DNA of 64,000 nt from Pseudarthrobacter sp. W1I19 (GCF_030817835.1 NZ_JAUSZR010000001.1:2852001-2916000); one strand, 5' to 3'. Shown: positions 36,490 through 44,819, numbered from the stretch's first letter. Notes: a model not told the origin generated them from the letters alone. A program made the numbers and translations.

Positions 36490-36830
36490 GCCGACGCTCC
36501 TTCCGGCAGGTCATTCATGAGAAACCCCTGGGGCTTCTTACCCTGCCAATAGTTGACGGTTGATTAGCCTGGCCCGGGCGGGCCGTGCTCCTGGCGTCCA
36601 TCGGGCTTCCCATCAGGACCGTAGTCCTGACCGCAGGAAGTCCGATCCTCCGAAGAGGGCTGGACGCGCGTAGTCAGCCGCTGCTCCCCCACACTCCTGA
36701 ATGAGATGTGCCGACGCAGGCCGGACAGGGGCATATACCGTAGGAAGAACCTTTGGGATAGACGCTGGACGGAAAGCGTTGAGGGCGCAGCAAACTGCTC
36801 CATCAAGTGTACTACAGGCCCCCGCACGCG
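36490..36830 (-). promoter_or_regulatory. Long structured leader of rpsB
   Basis: The 442-bp gap between rpsB and the divergent M23 gene holds no gene. On the rpsB strand a strong hairpin occupies 36602-36644: a 9-bp outer stem with one mismatch, a small internal loop, and a 7-bp inner stem TCAGGAC/GTCCTGA closed by TACG (a UNCG-type tetraloop). A second hairpin AGAAGCC/GGTTTCT lies at about 36518-36537, inside a GGCAGG/CCTGCC pair and just before the ribosome-binding site. A -10-like TACACT lies around 36796 (approximate). An S2-responsive autoregulatory leader is the natural guess. Confidence 0.5.
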
Positions 36831-36931
36831 GAGGACATGCAGAAAGGTTTGCACGACGGCGTCAACGTGCTTTTTCCACATAGGGGAACCTGGCCCTGCC
36901 GGCAGCTTTGCAACCCGCGCAGGCTGGATTC

Positions 36932-37477
36932 ATGAAACCACCGGCACTGCTTGCGGCCCTGCTCCTGCTGCCCGCCTCCTTGGCCCCGGCCGGGGAAGTA
37001 CTCGCGTTCGGCCCGGCATACTCTTTTGCAGCGCCCCAGACGGAAGTTTCCGCCACCGTCGAAGCGCCTTCATGGATGTGGCCGCTCACCCCGCGCCCGG
37101 ACGTGCTGCGGGATTTTGATCCGCCGCCCAAACCCTGGCTCAGCGGTCACCGCGGCGTGGACCTGGGCGCGGTGTCCGACCGCGCAGAGGTCATCGCGCC
37201 GGCGGCAGGCACCGTCAGCTTCGTGGGCGTGGTGGTGGACCGGCCGGTGATCGCCATAGACCACGGCAACGGCCTGCGCAGCAGCTTCGAACCGGTGGAC
37301 AGTACCTTGACCGCCGGCAGTGTGGTAGCCGCCGGGCAGGTGGTCGGGACGCTTGTGCCCGGCCACTGCGCTGCCGCGTCCTGTGTGCACTGGGGCGTCC
37401 GGCGCGGCGACGACTACGTCAATCCGCTGCAGTTCGTGATGGACTTGCGTCCGTCCATCCTGCTGCCGCTGGGCTAG
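36932..37477 (+). CDS. M23 family peptidase, secreted
   Basis: About 181 aa. Signal peptide MKPPALLAALLLLPASLAPAG, then one LytM/M23 domain (about 50-170). The first zinc pair is H-x3-D in SGHRGVDLG. The second motif reads ASCVHWGVRRG, so the expected H-x-H has Cys in place of the first His, a pattern I recall in small actinobacterial members with paired cysteines (GHCAAASC). It is probably a peptidoglycan endopeptidase or a binding-only relative. ATG 36932 has a weak ribosome-binding site; TTG 36908 is an alternative. Confidence 0.85.
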   Translation: MKPPALLAALLLLPASLAPAGEVLAFGPAYSFAAPQTEVSATVEAPSWMWPLTPRPDVLRDFDPPPKPWLSGHRGVDLGAVSDRAEVIAPAAGTVSFVGVVVDRPVIAIDHGNGLRSSFEPVDSTLTAGSVVAAGQVVGTLVPGHCAAASCVHWGVRRGDDYVNPLQFVMDLRPSILLPLG

Positions 37478-37528
37478 CAGGCAGCAACAAGCACCAGCCG
37501 GAGGCCAGACGCCTGGCCCGGCGCCTGA

Positions 37529-38716
37529 TCAGACGATGGCGGAAATTCCCGTGATCGCCCGGCCTGTCACCAGCGTGTTGATCTCGTGGGTTCCCTCGTA
37601 GGAGTAGATGGCTTCGGCGTCGGCGAAGATCTTTGCCATCTCAAAGTCAGTCACGATGCCGTTGCCACCCAGGATGTTCCGGCCGATGGCCACGCTTTCA
37701 CGCATCCTGGCCGTGGTGAAGGCCTTCGCCAAGGCCGACTGCTCGTCCTTCGCCTCGCCCGCATCCTCAAGCTGGGAGAGCCGGACCATCATGCCCATGG
37801 AGCTGACGGCATTGCCCAGGATCTGTACAAGCTGGCTCTGGACCAGCTGGAAGGAGGCAAGGGGCCTGCCGAACTGGTGGCGCTCCACCGCGTACCGGCG
37901 CGCCACGTCGAAGGCTGCCAGCTGCTGGCCCACGGCCTGCCAGGCGACACCGAGGCGGGTGACTTTGAGGACTTTGTTGACGTCGCGGAAGCTGTTGGCG
38001 TGCGCCAGCTTGTAGAAGTCCGGTACCACCACGTTATCCAGGGTGATGTCGGCGTTCTGGACCGTCCGGAGGGCGATCTTGTTCTCGATCTTCGCCGCGC
38101 TGAAGCCCTCCAGCGAGGCGTCCACTAGGAAGCCTTTGACCCGGTTGTCTTCAACATCGCGGGCGTAGATCACCACCCAGTCGGAGAAGGTGGCGTTTCC
38201 AATCCAGCGCTTGGCGCCGTTGAGGATCCAGGAGTCCCCCTCGCGCTTGGCAGTGGTGCGCGTCCCGCCGGCCACGTCCGATCCGCCGAGCGGTTCGGTC
38301 AGACCGAAAGCCCCGATTTTCCGAAGCGAATATATGTCGGGAAGCCACGCGTCCTTTTGCTCCTGGGAGGCCAGGGCTTCGATGGAACCGGTAAAGAGTC
38401 CGTCGTGCACACCCATAAAGGTGGCGATGGAAGCGTCGGCCCGGGTCACCTCGGCGTGCATCAGGCCGGCGAAGAGGTTGGAGTGGCCTTGCCGTCGGAC
38501 CGGGCTGACCAGGTCGATGTCGGCGAGCTTCGGAATCAGCTCCATGGGGAATTCGCCGCGGTTCCAGCAGTCCACGGCGATGGGCTTGACCTCGCGGGCC
38601 AGGAAGTCCCGGACCTCTGCCAGCCGGTCCTGCTCTTTTGCACTGAGCATCTGTTCGAAGGCATAGAAGTCGCCGTCGGCGTAGGGCAGGCCGAGGTTGG
38701 AATCGGACGTGGACAT
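37529..38716 (-). CDS. Acyl-CoA dehydrogenase (glutaryl-CoA dehydrogenase-like)
   Basis: 395 aa. FAD/substrate segment IGAFGLTEPLGGSDVAGGT; C-terminal IYSYEGTHEINTLVTGRAITG carries the catalytic Glu in YEGT. ILGGNGIVTDFEMAKIFADAEA is typical of glutaryl-CoA-type and related enzymes. It stands alone, with no regulator beside it, but a 26-bp perfect palindrome lies 50 nt upstream. ATG at 38716 has GCGAGG upstream and begins the family core. Confidence 0.9.
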   Translation of the reverse strand: MSTSDSNLGLPYADGDFYAFEQMLSAKEQDRLAEVRDFLAREVKPIAVDCWNRGEFPMELIPKLADIDLVSPVRRQGHSNLFAGLMHAEVTRADASIATFMGVHDGLFTGSIEALASQEQKDAWLPDIYSLRKIGAFGLTEPLGGSDVAGGTRTTAKREGDSWILNGAKRWIGNATFSDWVVIYARDVEDNRVKGFLVDASLEGFSAAKIENKIALRTVQNADITLDNVVVPDFYKLAHANSFRDVNKVLKVTRLGVAWQAVGQQLAAFDVARRYAVERHQFGRPLASFQLVQSQLVQILGNAVSSMGMMVRLSQLEDAGEAKDEQSALAKAFTTARMRESVAIGRNILGGNGIVTDFEMAKIFADAEAIYSYEGTHEINTLVTGRAITGISAIV

Positions 38717-38765
38717 GGTTACCTCGCAAGTGATCAGCGGTGACCGGGGCTCGCGGAATGAGCAC

Positions 38766-38791
38766 GGTATGTTACTGGTCAGTAACATACC
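38766..38791. promoter_or_regulatory. 26-bp perfect palindrome, operator of the acyl-CoA dehydrogenase
   Basis: GGTATGTTACTG and its exact complement CAGTAACATACC flank GT. The core TTACTGGTCAGTAA is of the kind bound by TetR-family regulators of acyl-CoA metabolism in actinobacteria. It lies 50-75 nt before the start codon, over the likely promoter. The cognate repressor is not in this window. Confidence 0.75.
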
Positions 38792-38843
38792 GCATCTGCG
38801 GCTCTTACGAAAGGCCGGGATAGGACATGCTCCCTCCCCCAAA

Positions 38844-39093
38844 CGCCCCATCACCCCCTGCTGTTTCAGTCGACCGCCCCATCACCCCCTGCTGGTTTCA
38901 GTCCAACGCCCCATCACCTCCTGCAGGTTTTGGAGCATGGCTCTATCACTTCGGGGATGGGGTTTCCTCGGTGGGACCCGGGCACGCGTCCGGGACCCAC
39001 CGAGGGAAGATCCAAACACTGCTGGGGCGTTCGCCGGAATGTTGCGGGAGGTGATGGGGCGTTCCCCGGAATGTTGCGGGAGGTGATGGGGCG
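38844..39093. repeat. Inverted array of CGCCCCATCACC-type repeats around a large hairpin
   Basis: Three copies of CGCCCCATCACCYCCTGC (38844, 38875, 38907) face two nearly identical copies of its complement with a longer flank (CCGGAATGTTGCGGGAGG..., 39034-39061 and 39066-39093). Between them a hairpin has arms 38966-38981 and 38990-39005 (CCTCGGTGGGACCCGG, one mismatch). The whole gap 38792-39169 holds no gene. It looks like a mobile or slippage-prone intergenic repeat of this genus. Confidence 0.8.
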
Positions 39094-39124
39094 TCCCAGT
39101 TTTGACCTGTAACCGAAACGAAAC

Positions 39125-39149
39125 TGCGGCCGGCAATGTGCGCCGGCCG
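39125..39149 (-). terminator. Terminator of tRNA-Met
   Basis: Perfect 9-bp stem GCGGCCGGC / GCCGGCCGC with a 7-nt loop, followed on the minus strand by AGTTTCGTTTCGG. It lies 20 nt past the 3' end of the tRNA gene. Confidence 0.75.
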
Positions 39150-39169
39150 CGGTTTCGCGTGTGTTGAAA

Positions 39170-39243
39170 GTAGGGCTACTCGGACTTGAACCGAGGACCT
39201 TAGGATTATGAGTCCCGCGCTCTAACCAGCTGAGCTATAGCCC
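39170..39243 (-). tRNA. tRNA-Met (anticodon CAT)
   Basis: 74-nt cloverleaf on the minus strand. The acceptor stem GGGGCTA pairs with TAGCCCT (G-U at the end); TAGCTCAGCTGGTTAGAGC forms the D arm, and the anticodon loop CTCATAA lies in a CGGGA/TCCTA stem with a C-A at its base. The T arm is TCGG-TTCAAGT-CCGA. CCA is not encoded. CAT could also be elongator Met or lysidine-modified Ile; elongator Met is favoured. Confidence 0.9.
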
Positions 39244-39317
39244 CTTGCTGCCCCGAACCTCCCACAAACAGTGCGCGGCAGCAGGGCAAAAACACTCTAG
39301 CAAACCCCGGAAGGCGT

Positions 39318-40515
39318 TTAGACCACCTTGTCTTCGAATCCAGCGCCGCGGTAAAGGTCCTCGAAGGTCTGCAGGGTGCCTTGGATGCTGTGCGGTTCCA
39401 CCATCTGCCGGCTGGCCTGTCCCATGGCAGCGCGCTGGTCTGCGGGCAGCTCCAGGACCAGGGTGATCTTTTTGGCCAGGTCATCGCTGTCGCCGGGAGC
39501 GAACAGGTATCCGTTTTCGCCATCGCGGACCAGGTGCGGCAGGGCCATGGCGTCTGCGAGTACAACCGGGGTGGAGGCTGACATCGCCTCCAGGGTGACC
39601 AGTGACTGAAGCTCAGCGGTGCCGGGCATGCAGAACAGGTCAGCCCGGATGTAGGCCTTCCGCAGCTCCTCGTCGCTGGCCAGGCCCAGGAACTTCACCC
39701 GGTCCCCCAGCCCGAGCCGCTGGACGAGGTTTTCGAGGTTCGACCGCACCTCGCCGCCGCCCACGATCTCCAGGTGCACCTTCAGCTCTGCGGGCGTCTT
39801 GCCGACGGCCTCGATCAGCACATCCACATGCTTTTCCTCCGCCAGGCGGCCCACGAACAACACAGTGGGGTGGGCGTGCGGTTCGATCTGTTCGCCGGGC
39901 TGCAGTTCGTAGGCGGCGGAGTCGATGCCGTTGGACAGCGGAAGGACTTTGCGCAGGAAGGCATGCTGGTGCATGGCTTTGGCCGCCAGCGGGGTGGGTG
40001 TGGTCACCACATCCGCCTGGCCCATGACCTTGCCCATGTCCTTCCAGGAGATGCGCCCGATGATGTTCTTGAACCACTGGGGAAAGGGAAGGAACGGGTT
40101 AAGGTTTTCCGGCATGAAGTGGTTGGTGGCAACGATGCGGATGCCGCGCCGGGCAGCCTCGTAGAGGACGTGCTCGCCGATCATGTAGTGGCTCTGGATA
40201 TGGACCACATCGGGCTGGACGCGGTCGAAGAGGAGGCTGATTTCCTTCTTGATTTCCCAAGGGAAGCAGATCCGGAAGTACTCGTGGGTGGGGACGCCGT
40301 GCGAGCGGAGCCGGTGGACGGTCGCCTCCGAGCGGAACTCGGTGAAGCTCTTGCCGTTGTCCGCACGGCAGGCCAGCACGTGCACGTTGTGGCCGCGCCC
40401 GGACATTCCCTTCGCCAGGCGGTAGCCGAATTGGGCTGCGCCGTTGATATGCGGCGGGTAGGTGTCGGCGGCTATCAGGATGGTCAGGGGTTGCTGGTCT
40501 GGCGGGCGTGGTCAC
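39318..40515 (-). CDS. GT4-family glycosyltransferase, frameshifted near its start
   Basis: The uninterrupted part (from about 40406) is 362 aa and shows a complete GT-B transferase: QPDVVHIQSHYMIGEHVLYEAARRG, PHPTVLFVGRLAEEKHVDVLIEA, IVGGGEVRSNLENL, FCMPGTAELQSLVTLEAM (donor-binding E) and NGYLFAPGDSDDLA. The expected N-terminus LTILIAADTYPPHINGAAQF is encoded just upstream but in another frame from its GTG start (40515, with AGGAG upstream). Adding one C to the CCCC run (GGGG on plus at 40487-40490) restores a single frame. Lipid or glycolipid mannosyltransferase is the likely role (PimB/PimC-like), inferred from family and the CDP-lipid gene nearby. Confidence 0.8.
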
Positions 40516-40642
40516 GTGGAGGGCTCCTGATGGTCACGGTGCGGACAGCGTGTACTGACAGCACGGCCGGCCGCGGCTGGCGCCGGGGCCTCGTGTATTT
40601 GCTGGGTGGAAGGGACTGGATGGACGGGAATGGCGGACAGGA

Positions 40643-41551
40643 CTACGGGGACGGCTTGCCCTCGGCCCGCGGCGCGTCCTTCTTGCGCCTGGTGACCTCG
40701 GGGTGGTGCCTGGAAAGGGCAATTACCCCCACGATAGCAAGGGATGCGGCAGTTCCCATGGCAATGGCCATTACGGCGTGCACATCCGCACGGAGTTCGC
40801 CGAGGATGACGATCCCGATGGCGATCCCCACTAAGGGATCAATCACCGTGAGTCCTGCGATGACCAGGTCCGGCGGCCCAGAGGAGTAGGCGTTTTGGAC
40901 AAACCATGACCCCAGTCCAGCTGCGGCGATGAGGGCAACCACTGAGTACCACTGCACGTTCAGCAGGAAGAGCCCGTTGGGATCGAGCAGGTGCTTGCCG
41001 ATAATCCGGGTGAGTACGGCCACGAATCCAAAGAGTACCCCGGCGCCCAGTATGTAGACGAAGGCGTTTATCCGGTGCTTGAACATGACTGCCAAAGTGC
41101 CGAAGAGTCCGACGGCGAGGGCCAGCAGCAGCACGATCGTAAGTTCGTCCGCGAAGCTTACATGGTGGTTTTCCTGGGTGACGTTGACCGCGAGGATGAC
41201 AAAGAGTGCCGAGCCTGCCACGCAGGCTGAGATGGCAACCACCGTTGCCCGGTTGATCGTTAGGTCCTGGTCCTTGGCATTGATGATGGTGGTGATGACG
41301 AGCGCGATGGCCCCGATGGGCTGGACGACGGTAAGTGGGGCAGAGACAAGGGCAACAGCGTTCATCGCCATTCCGGCGCCCAGCAGGAGGAGGCCGAACA
41401 CCCAGCGCGGGTTCTTCAGCAGGCGGAGGAACCCGTTCGAGCTCAGGGCCAACCCCCCGGTGTCGGCCTTGACCGCACTCCCCTGGCGCTGCGCGCCCAA
41501 AGCCAGGCAGAACGCTCCCAGCACCGCAAGTACCACGGCGAGCCAGACCAT
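40643..41551 (-). CDS. DMT-family membrane transporter (NIPA-like)
   Basis: 302 aa with about nine to ten helices. The N-terminal half (VWLAVVLAVLGAFCLALGAQRQG ... VVQPIGAIALVITTII) has the look of the actinobacterial DMT group related to magnesium-type NIPA transporters. A cytoplasmic Arg/Lys-rich tail ends the protein. ATG shares one base with the preceding phosphatidyltransferase stop (TGATG), so the two are translated together. Substrate unknown. Confidence 0.8.
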   Translation of the reverse strand: MVWLAVVLAVLGAFCLALGAQRQGSAVKADTGGLALSSNGFLRLLKNPRWVFGLLLLGAGMAMNAVALVSAPLTVVQPIGAIALVITTIINAKDQDLTINRATVVAISACVAGSALFVILAVNVTQENHHVSFADELTIVLLLALAVGLFGTLAVMFKHRINAFVYILGAGVLFGFVAVLTRIIGKHLLDPNGLFLLNVQWYSVVALIAAAGLGSWFVQNAYSSGPPDLVIAGLTVIDPLVGIAIGIVILGELRADVHAVMAIAMGTAASLAIVGVIALSRHHPEVTRRKKDAPRAEGKPSP

Positions 41552-42171
41552 CAGCCGGTCCCGCCGTCGTGATGCAGCCTTCTGCCCTTGCGCAGAATGG
41601 CCCAGAAATAGTTGTATGCGGCTATCCAGTGGCCGATCAGGCCCAGGCCCAGCACAATCCATGCTGCCACGAACAGTTCATCAGAGAATCCCGTATCCAG
41701 GCGCGAGAGGACCAGCAGCGGAGTGCCCAGAAGCAGCAGGCCGGTGCGGACCTTTCCCACAATGCTGACCGGAAGATCCGGGTGACCGCGGAAGAAGGAC
41801 AGCGTCAGGGCCAGCAGTATGGCGTCCGGGACCACCAGTGCGGCAAGGTAGAGCCAGTGGACGACGCCGGCAATCACCAGCGTGACGGCGACGGCGATCA
41901 GAGCCAGGCGGTCGGCGATGGGATCCAGGACCCGTCCGAGCTTCGAGGCCTGGTCGAAGCGGCGGGCAACGTACCCGTCGATCCAGTCCGTGCCGGCCAT
42001 AACCGCCAAAACCACCACGCCTGCGGCGTATTGCTTTTGGCCCAGGACGAGCCAAATGAACAGGGGCACGCCCATAAACCGCACAACGGTGAGCAGGTTG
42101 GGGATGGTGAAGACGCGGTCGTGGTCTACGTGGGGGCGGCCGGGACGGGAGCCGGCACCGATGAACTTCAT
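41551..42171 (-). CDS. CDP-alcohol phosphatidyltransferase
   Basis: 206 aa, about six helices. The catalytic motif DG-x2-AR-x8-G-x3-D-x3-D is complete (DGYVARRFDQASKLGRVLDPIADR). It transfers a phosphatidyl group from CDP-diacylglycerol (made by CdsA) to an alcohol such as glycerol phosphate or inositol. PgsA-like, but the exact acceptor cannot be told. Overlaps the DMT gene. Confidence 0.9.
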   Translation of the reverse strand: MKFIGAGSRPGRPHVDHDRVFTIPNLLTVVRFMGVPLFIWLVLGQKQYAAGVVVLAVMAGTDWIDGYVARRFDQASKLGRVLDPIADRLALIAVAVTLVIAGVVHWLYLAALVVPDAILLALTLSFFRGHPDLPVSIVGKVRTGLLLLGTPLLVLSRLDTGFSDELFVAAWIVLGLGLIGHWIAAYNYFWAILRKGRRLHHDGGTG

Positions 42172-42285
42172 CCCGTCCCCTTTCCTTCCTGCTGCCCTGC
42201 GGCGCGTACTGACGATTCGTGTCCCTGTTCACTGCCACGGTCTTTGTCTGGCCGGGCTGCCGGAGCAGGCTCAGTGTGGCCGGGG

Positions 42286-43140
42286 CTAGTACGTCCGGAG
42301 GAGCTTGCGGACCAGCACAACCAACACGGTCCCGGCGGCCGCAAGGGCAGCCAGAGGTTTCCACCGCGCACCCAGGCCTCCGGTGGATTCGGAGAGACCG
42401 GCCAGCCGGCTCGCGGCGAGGTCTTTGCCCCGGGCGGCCAGAACCTGGCCCTCACGCATCTTGACCTGCGCAGCAGCCAAGAGGAACCGGGCCTGGGTTT
42501 TGACATCGAGTTCATCGCCGAGGTCGTCGCGGACTTCGGTGAGGTGGTGGCGGCGCTGGCTCAGGCGGCGGGCGAGTTCCGGCTCGGAGGCCTGCGGGAA
42601 TTCCTTGTTATGCTCCGCGGCCTTGGCCTCCTTTTCAGCCTTGGCCTTCGCAGCGGCTTCCGCCTTCGCTGCCTTGGCAGCTTTTGCCTCGGGAGTCCGG
42701 GGATCCAGGACCGCAGGGTTGAAGGCAGATCCCTCCTTGGCAACGCCAATATCGTGCTTGATGCCGCGGATGGTCTCCTCGGGCAGCAGCGGCATGGCCT
42801 TCTTGAACCTGCTGATGCCGATCAGGCCGCCGATGAGTGCAATCAGCAGGAACGCCGCGGAAACCAGCACCGCTGCCAGCCAGGCGGGCATGATGGTGGC
42901 CAGTCCCATGATGGCGGCAACGATCAGTGCCACCACGAGGAAGAGGACAAAGACCAGGGCCACAGCGAGGAAAGCGGAAGCAACTCCAACCTGGACACCT
43001 TTGCGCTTCAGCTCGATCTTTGCGAAGGCAATCTCGTCGTTGAGCTGGCGGGGCGCCAACCGGAAAAGGAGTTTAAGCGTCCCGGGCAGCGCGGCGATGC
43101 GCACTCCCTGGCTGGTCCGCCCGCTGTGACGTCCGCTCAT
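42286..43140 (-). CDS. Phage-holin-superfamily membrane protein with DUF3618-like tail
   Basis: 284 aa in two parts. The N-terminal part (residues about 15-110) has the actinobacterial holin-X pattern: LFRLAPRQLNDEIAFAKIELKRKG, then two long helices. An Ala/Lys-rich coiled stretch (about 155-190) leads to a DUF3618-like segment (ELARRLSQRRHHLTEVRDDLGDEL), and a last helix is near 263-280. The two domains normally occur as neighbouring small genes, so this is a fusion. No phage genes are near; a cell-envelope role is more likely than lysis. Confidence 0.85.
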   Translation of the reverse strand: MSGRHSGRTSQGVRIAALPGTLKLLFRLAPRQLNDEIAFAKIELKRKGVQVGVASAFLAVALVFVLFLVVALIVAAIMGLATIMPAWLAAVLVSAAFLLIALIGGLIGISRFKKAMPLLPEETIRGIKHDIGVAKEGSAFNPAVLDPRTPEAKAAKAAKAEAAAKAKAEKEAKAAEHNKEFPQASEPELARRLSQRRHHLTEVRDDLGDELDVKTQARFLLAAAQVKMREGQVLAARGKDLAASRLAGLSESTGGLGARWKPLAALAAAGTVLVVLVRKLLRTY

Positions 43141-43318
43141 CGGTCCCGCCTTACTGTTTCATGGTGGATTCGGCTTCCATGTGCTGCGGGAGAGTGCAGC
43201 TGCACCGTCCCCGCCCCCAAAAGTATCATTCAGTTCAATGGCGGACTCCGGGGCTTGCCGGACGGCGCGGCCTACAACGCTGCAAAAATCTGTTATCCCG
43301 GGCCTAGGATTGATCATC

Positions 43319-44542
43319 GTGACCATTCCCAGCAATCCGGGCGATCTGTTGAGCCGCCGCCGCAAACTCCTGTACATCCTCCTGCTCGGCGCCCTGACTG
43401 CCCTGGGTCCGTTCACGATCGACCTTTACCTTCCGGCCTTTCCCGCCCTCGAGGAGAGCCTGGGCGTCACCGAAGCCCAGGTCCAGCTGACACTGGCCGG
43501 GACCACGGTGGGTTTCGCCTTCGGCCAGCTGGTGGTGGGCCCGTTCAGCGACAAGGTGGGCCGGCGGATGCCGCTGATCCTGGCGACGGCACTGCACATT
43601 GCGGCGTCGCTTGGCGCCGCGCTGTCCACCGACATCACCACCCTGGGCATCTTCCGAGTTTTGATGGGTGTGGGGGCGGCCGGCGGAGGCGTGGTGGCCA
43701 TGGCCATGGTGCGGGACCTCTTCTCCGGTTACGCCATGGTGAAGATGTTTTCTCGTATGTCCCTGGTCAACGGGCTGGCACCGATCCTGGCTCCGGTGAT
43801 CGGTTCACAGCTGCTCCTGGTAATGGCGTGGCCGGGGATCTTTGTGTTCCTTGCCTCATACGGCACCCTGGTCATTGTCGCCGCCCTGTTCCTGGTGCGG
43901 GAGACGCTGCCGCCGGAAAAGCGCCGGCAGAGCGGCATGACGGTCCGCCAGCGCTACGGCATCCTGTTCAGGGACAGGATCTTTGTTGGCCTGCTGATGG
44001 TGGCCGGCCTGAACTTCGGCGGGCTGTTCACTTACCTTTCGGCCTCGCCCTTCCTGTTCCAGGATGTGTTTGGCTTCTCGGCTCAGGAGTACGGGCTGCT
44101 TTTCGGCATCAATTCACTGGGCATCGTGGCCGGCATCCAGACCAGCTCCCGCCTCATCCGGCGGGTGCCGCCGCAGTGGATCCTTGCCGGAGCCACCGCC
44201 TGGACCTTCTTGATGGCACTGCTGATCGTAGTGTTCGACCAGCTCGGACTGGGACTGTGGGGCGTTATGGTTCCCCTGTGGTTCTACATCATGGGCACGG
44301 GCTTTATGTTCCCCTGCGTCCAGGTCCTCGCCCTGGCCGGCCATGCGGGCCAGGCCGGCACCGCCGCCTCGCTGCTGGGTGCCGCGACCTTCCTGACCGC
44401 CGGCCTCATCTCCCCGGTGGTCGGCTGGCTGGGCATCACCAGCGCCACCCCGATGGGCGCCGTCCAGGCCGCCTGTATCCTGCTGGCCATCGCGGCTTTG
44501 TGGCTCGTGGTCCGGCCCCGGACCGTCCCATCCATCCACTGA
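43319..44542 (+). CDS. Bcr/CflA-type MFS multidrug exporter
   Basis: 407 aa, 12 helices. Family signatures: LGALTALGPFTIDLYLPAFP (D-x-Y-L-P motif of DHA1/Bcr proteins), VGPFSDKVGRRMPLI (MFS motif A) and MGVGAAGGGVVAMAMVRDLF. It exports drugs with a proton. GTG at 43319 has AGGA upstream; earlier in-frame starts would add non-conserved residues. Confidence 0.9.
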   Translation: MTIPSNPGDLLSRRRKLLYILLLGALTALGPFTIDLYLPAFPALEESLGVTEAQVQLTLAGTTVGFAFGQLVVGPFSDKVGRRMPLILATALHIAASLGAALSTDITTLGIFRVLMGVGAAGGGVVAMAMVRDLFSGYAMVKMFSRMSLVNGLAPILAPVIGSQLLLVMAWPGIFVFLASYGTLVIVAALFLVRETLPPEKRRQSGMTVRQRYGILFRDRIFVGLLMVAGLNFGGLFTYLSASPFLFQDVFGFSAQEYGLLFGINSLGIVAGIQTSSRLIRRVPPQWILAGATAWTFLMALLIVVFDQLGLGLWGVMVPLWFYIMGTGFMFPCVQVLALAGHAGQAGTAASLLGAATFLTAGLISPVVGWLGITSATPMGAVQAACILLAIAALWLVVRPRTVPSIH

Positions 44543-44559
44543 CTGCCGATGCCCTCCTG

Positions 44560-44754
44560 ATGCCAAAGAAACCTGCCAGGCGCAAGCCGCACCGGAACCG
44601 CCGGGGACTCTTCCTCGGGGCGGTGCTGGGCGCCGTCGTGGGCTATTTCGCGGGGCGCGCCCTGGGCAATCCCGCCATGGGCATTGTCCTGGGCATGCTG
44701 GTTGGCTCCGCGTTGCTGTACCGGGTCAATCCGGGCCCCTGGAACCGTCCCTAG
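44560..44754 (+). CDS. Small Gly-rich membrane protein
   Basis: 64 aa, encoded 17 nt after the exporter stop and easily missed. A basic N-terminus (PKKPARRKPHRNRRG, residues 2-16) leads into two short helices with glycine-zipper spacing (GAVLGAVVGYFAGRALG, GIVLGMLVGSALLY). ATG at 44560 has no clear ribosome-binding site, so re-initiation from the exporter is plausible. Function unknown. Confidence 0.65.
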   Translation: MPKKPARRKPHRNRRGLFLGAVLGAVVGYFAGRALGNPAMGIVLGMLVGSALLYRVNPGPWNRP

Positions 44755-44819
44755 GCCTTCTTTCGGGTCTGGGTGCCGGTGCCGCGCCGTCTGCCGCTGA
44801 TTGCCCCTCCCGAGATAAA

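Noticed and set aside
36490..36907. Riboswitch in the rpsB upstream region
   Set aside because: No match to any ligand-binding aptamer I know; a ribosomal-protein leader explains it better.
38844..39093. Repeat array as a CRISPR
   Set aside because: Repeats are in both orientations, spacing is irregular and short, and there are no cas genes.
42286..43140. Holin-like protein as a sign of prophage
   Set aside because: No integrase, portal, terminase, capsid or endolysin gene nearby; holin-X proteins are ordinary chromosomal genes in actinobacteria.
41569..44754. A very long plus-strand open frame (about 1060 codons) opposite the pgsA-like and holin-like genes
   Set aside because: It is a high-GC shadow: it shows no domain, it runs through genes with clear families on the minus strand and in another frame, and only its last 64 codons (44560-44754) look real.
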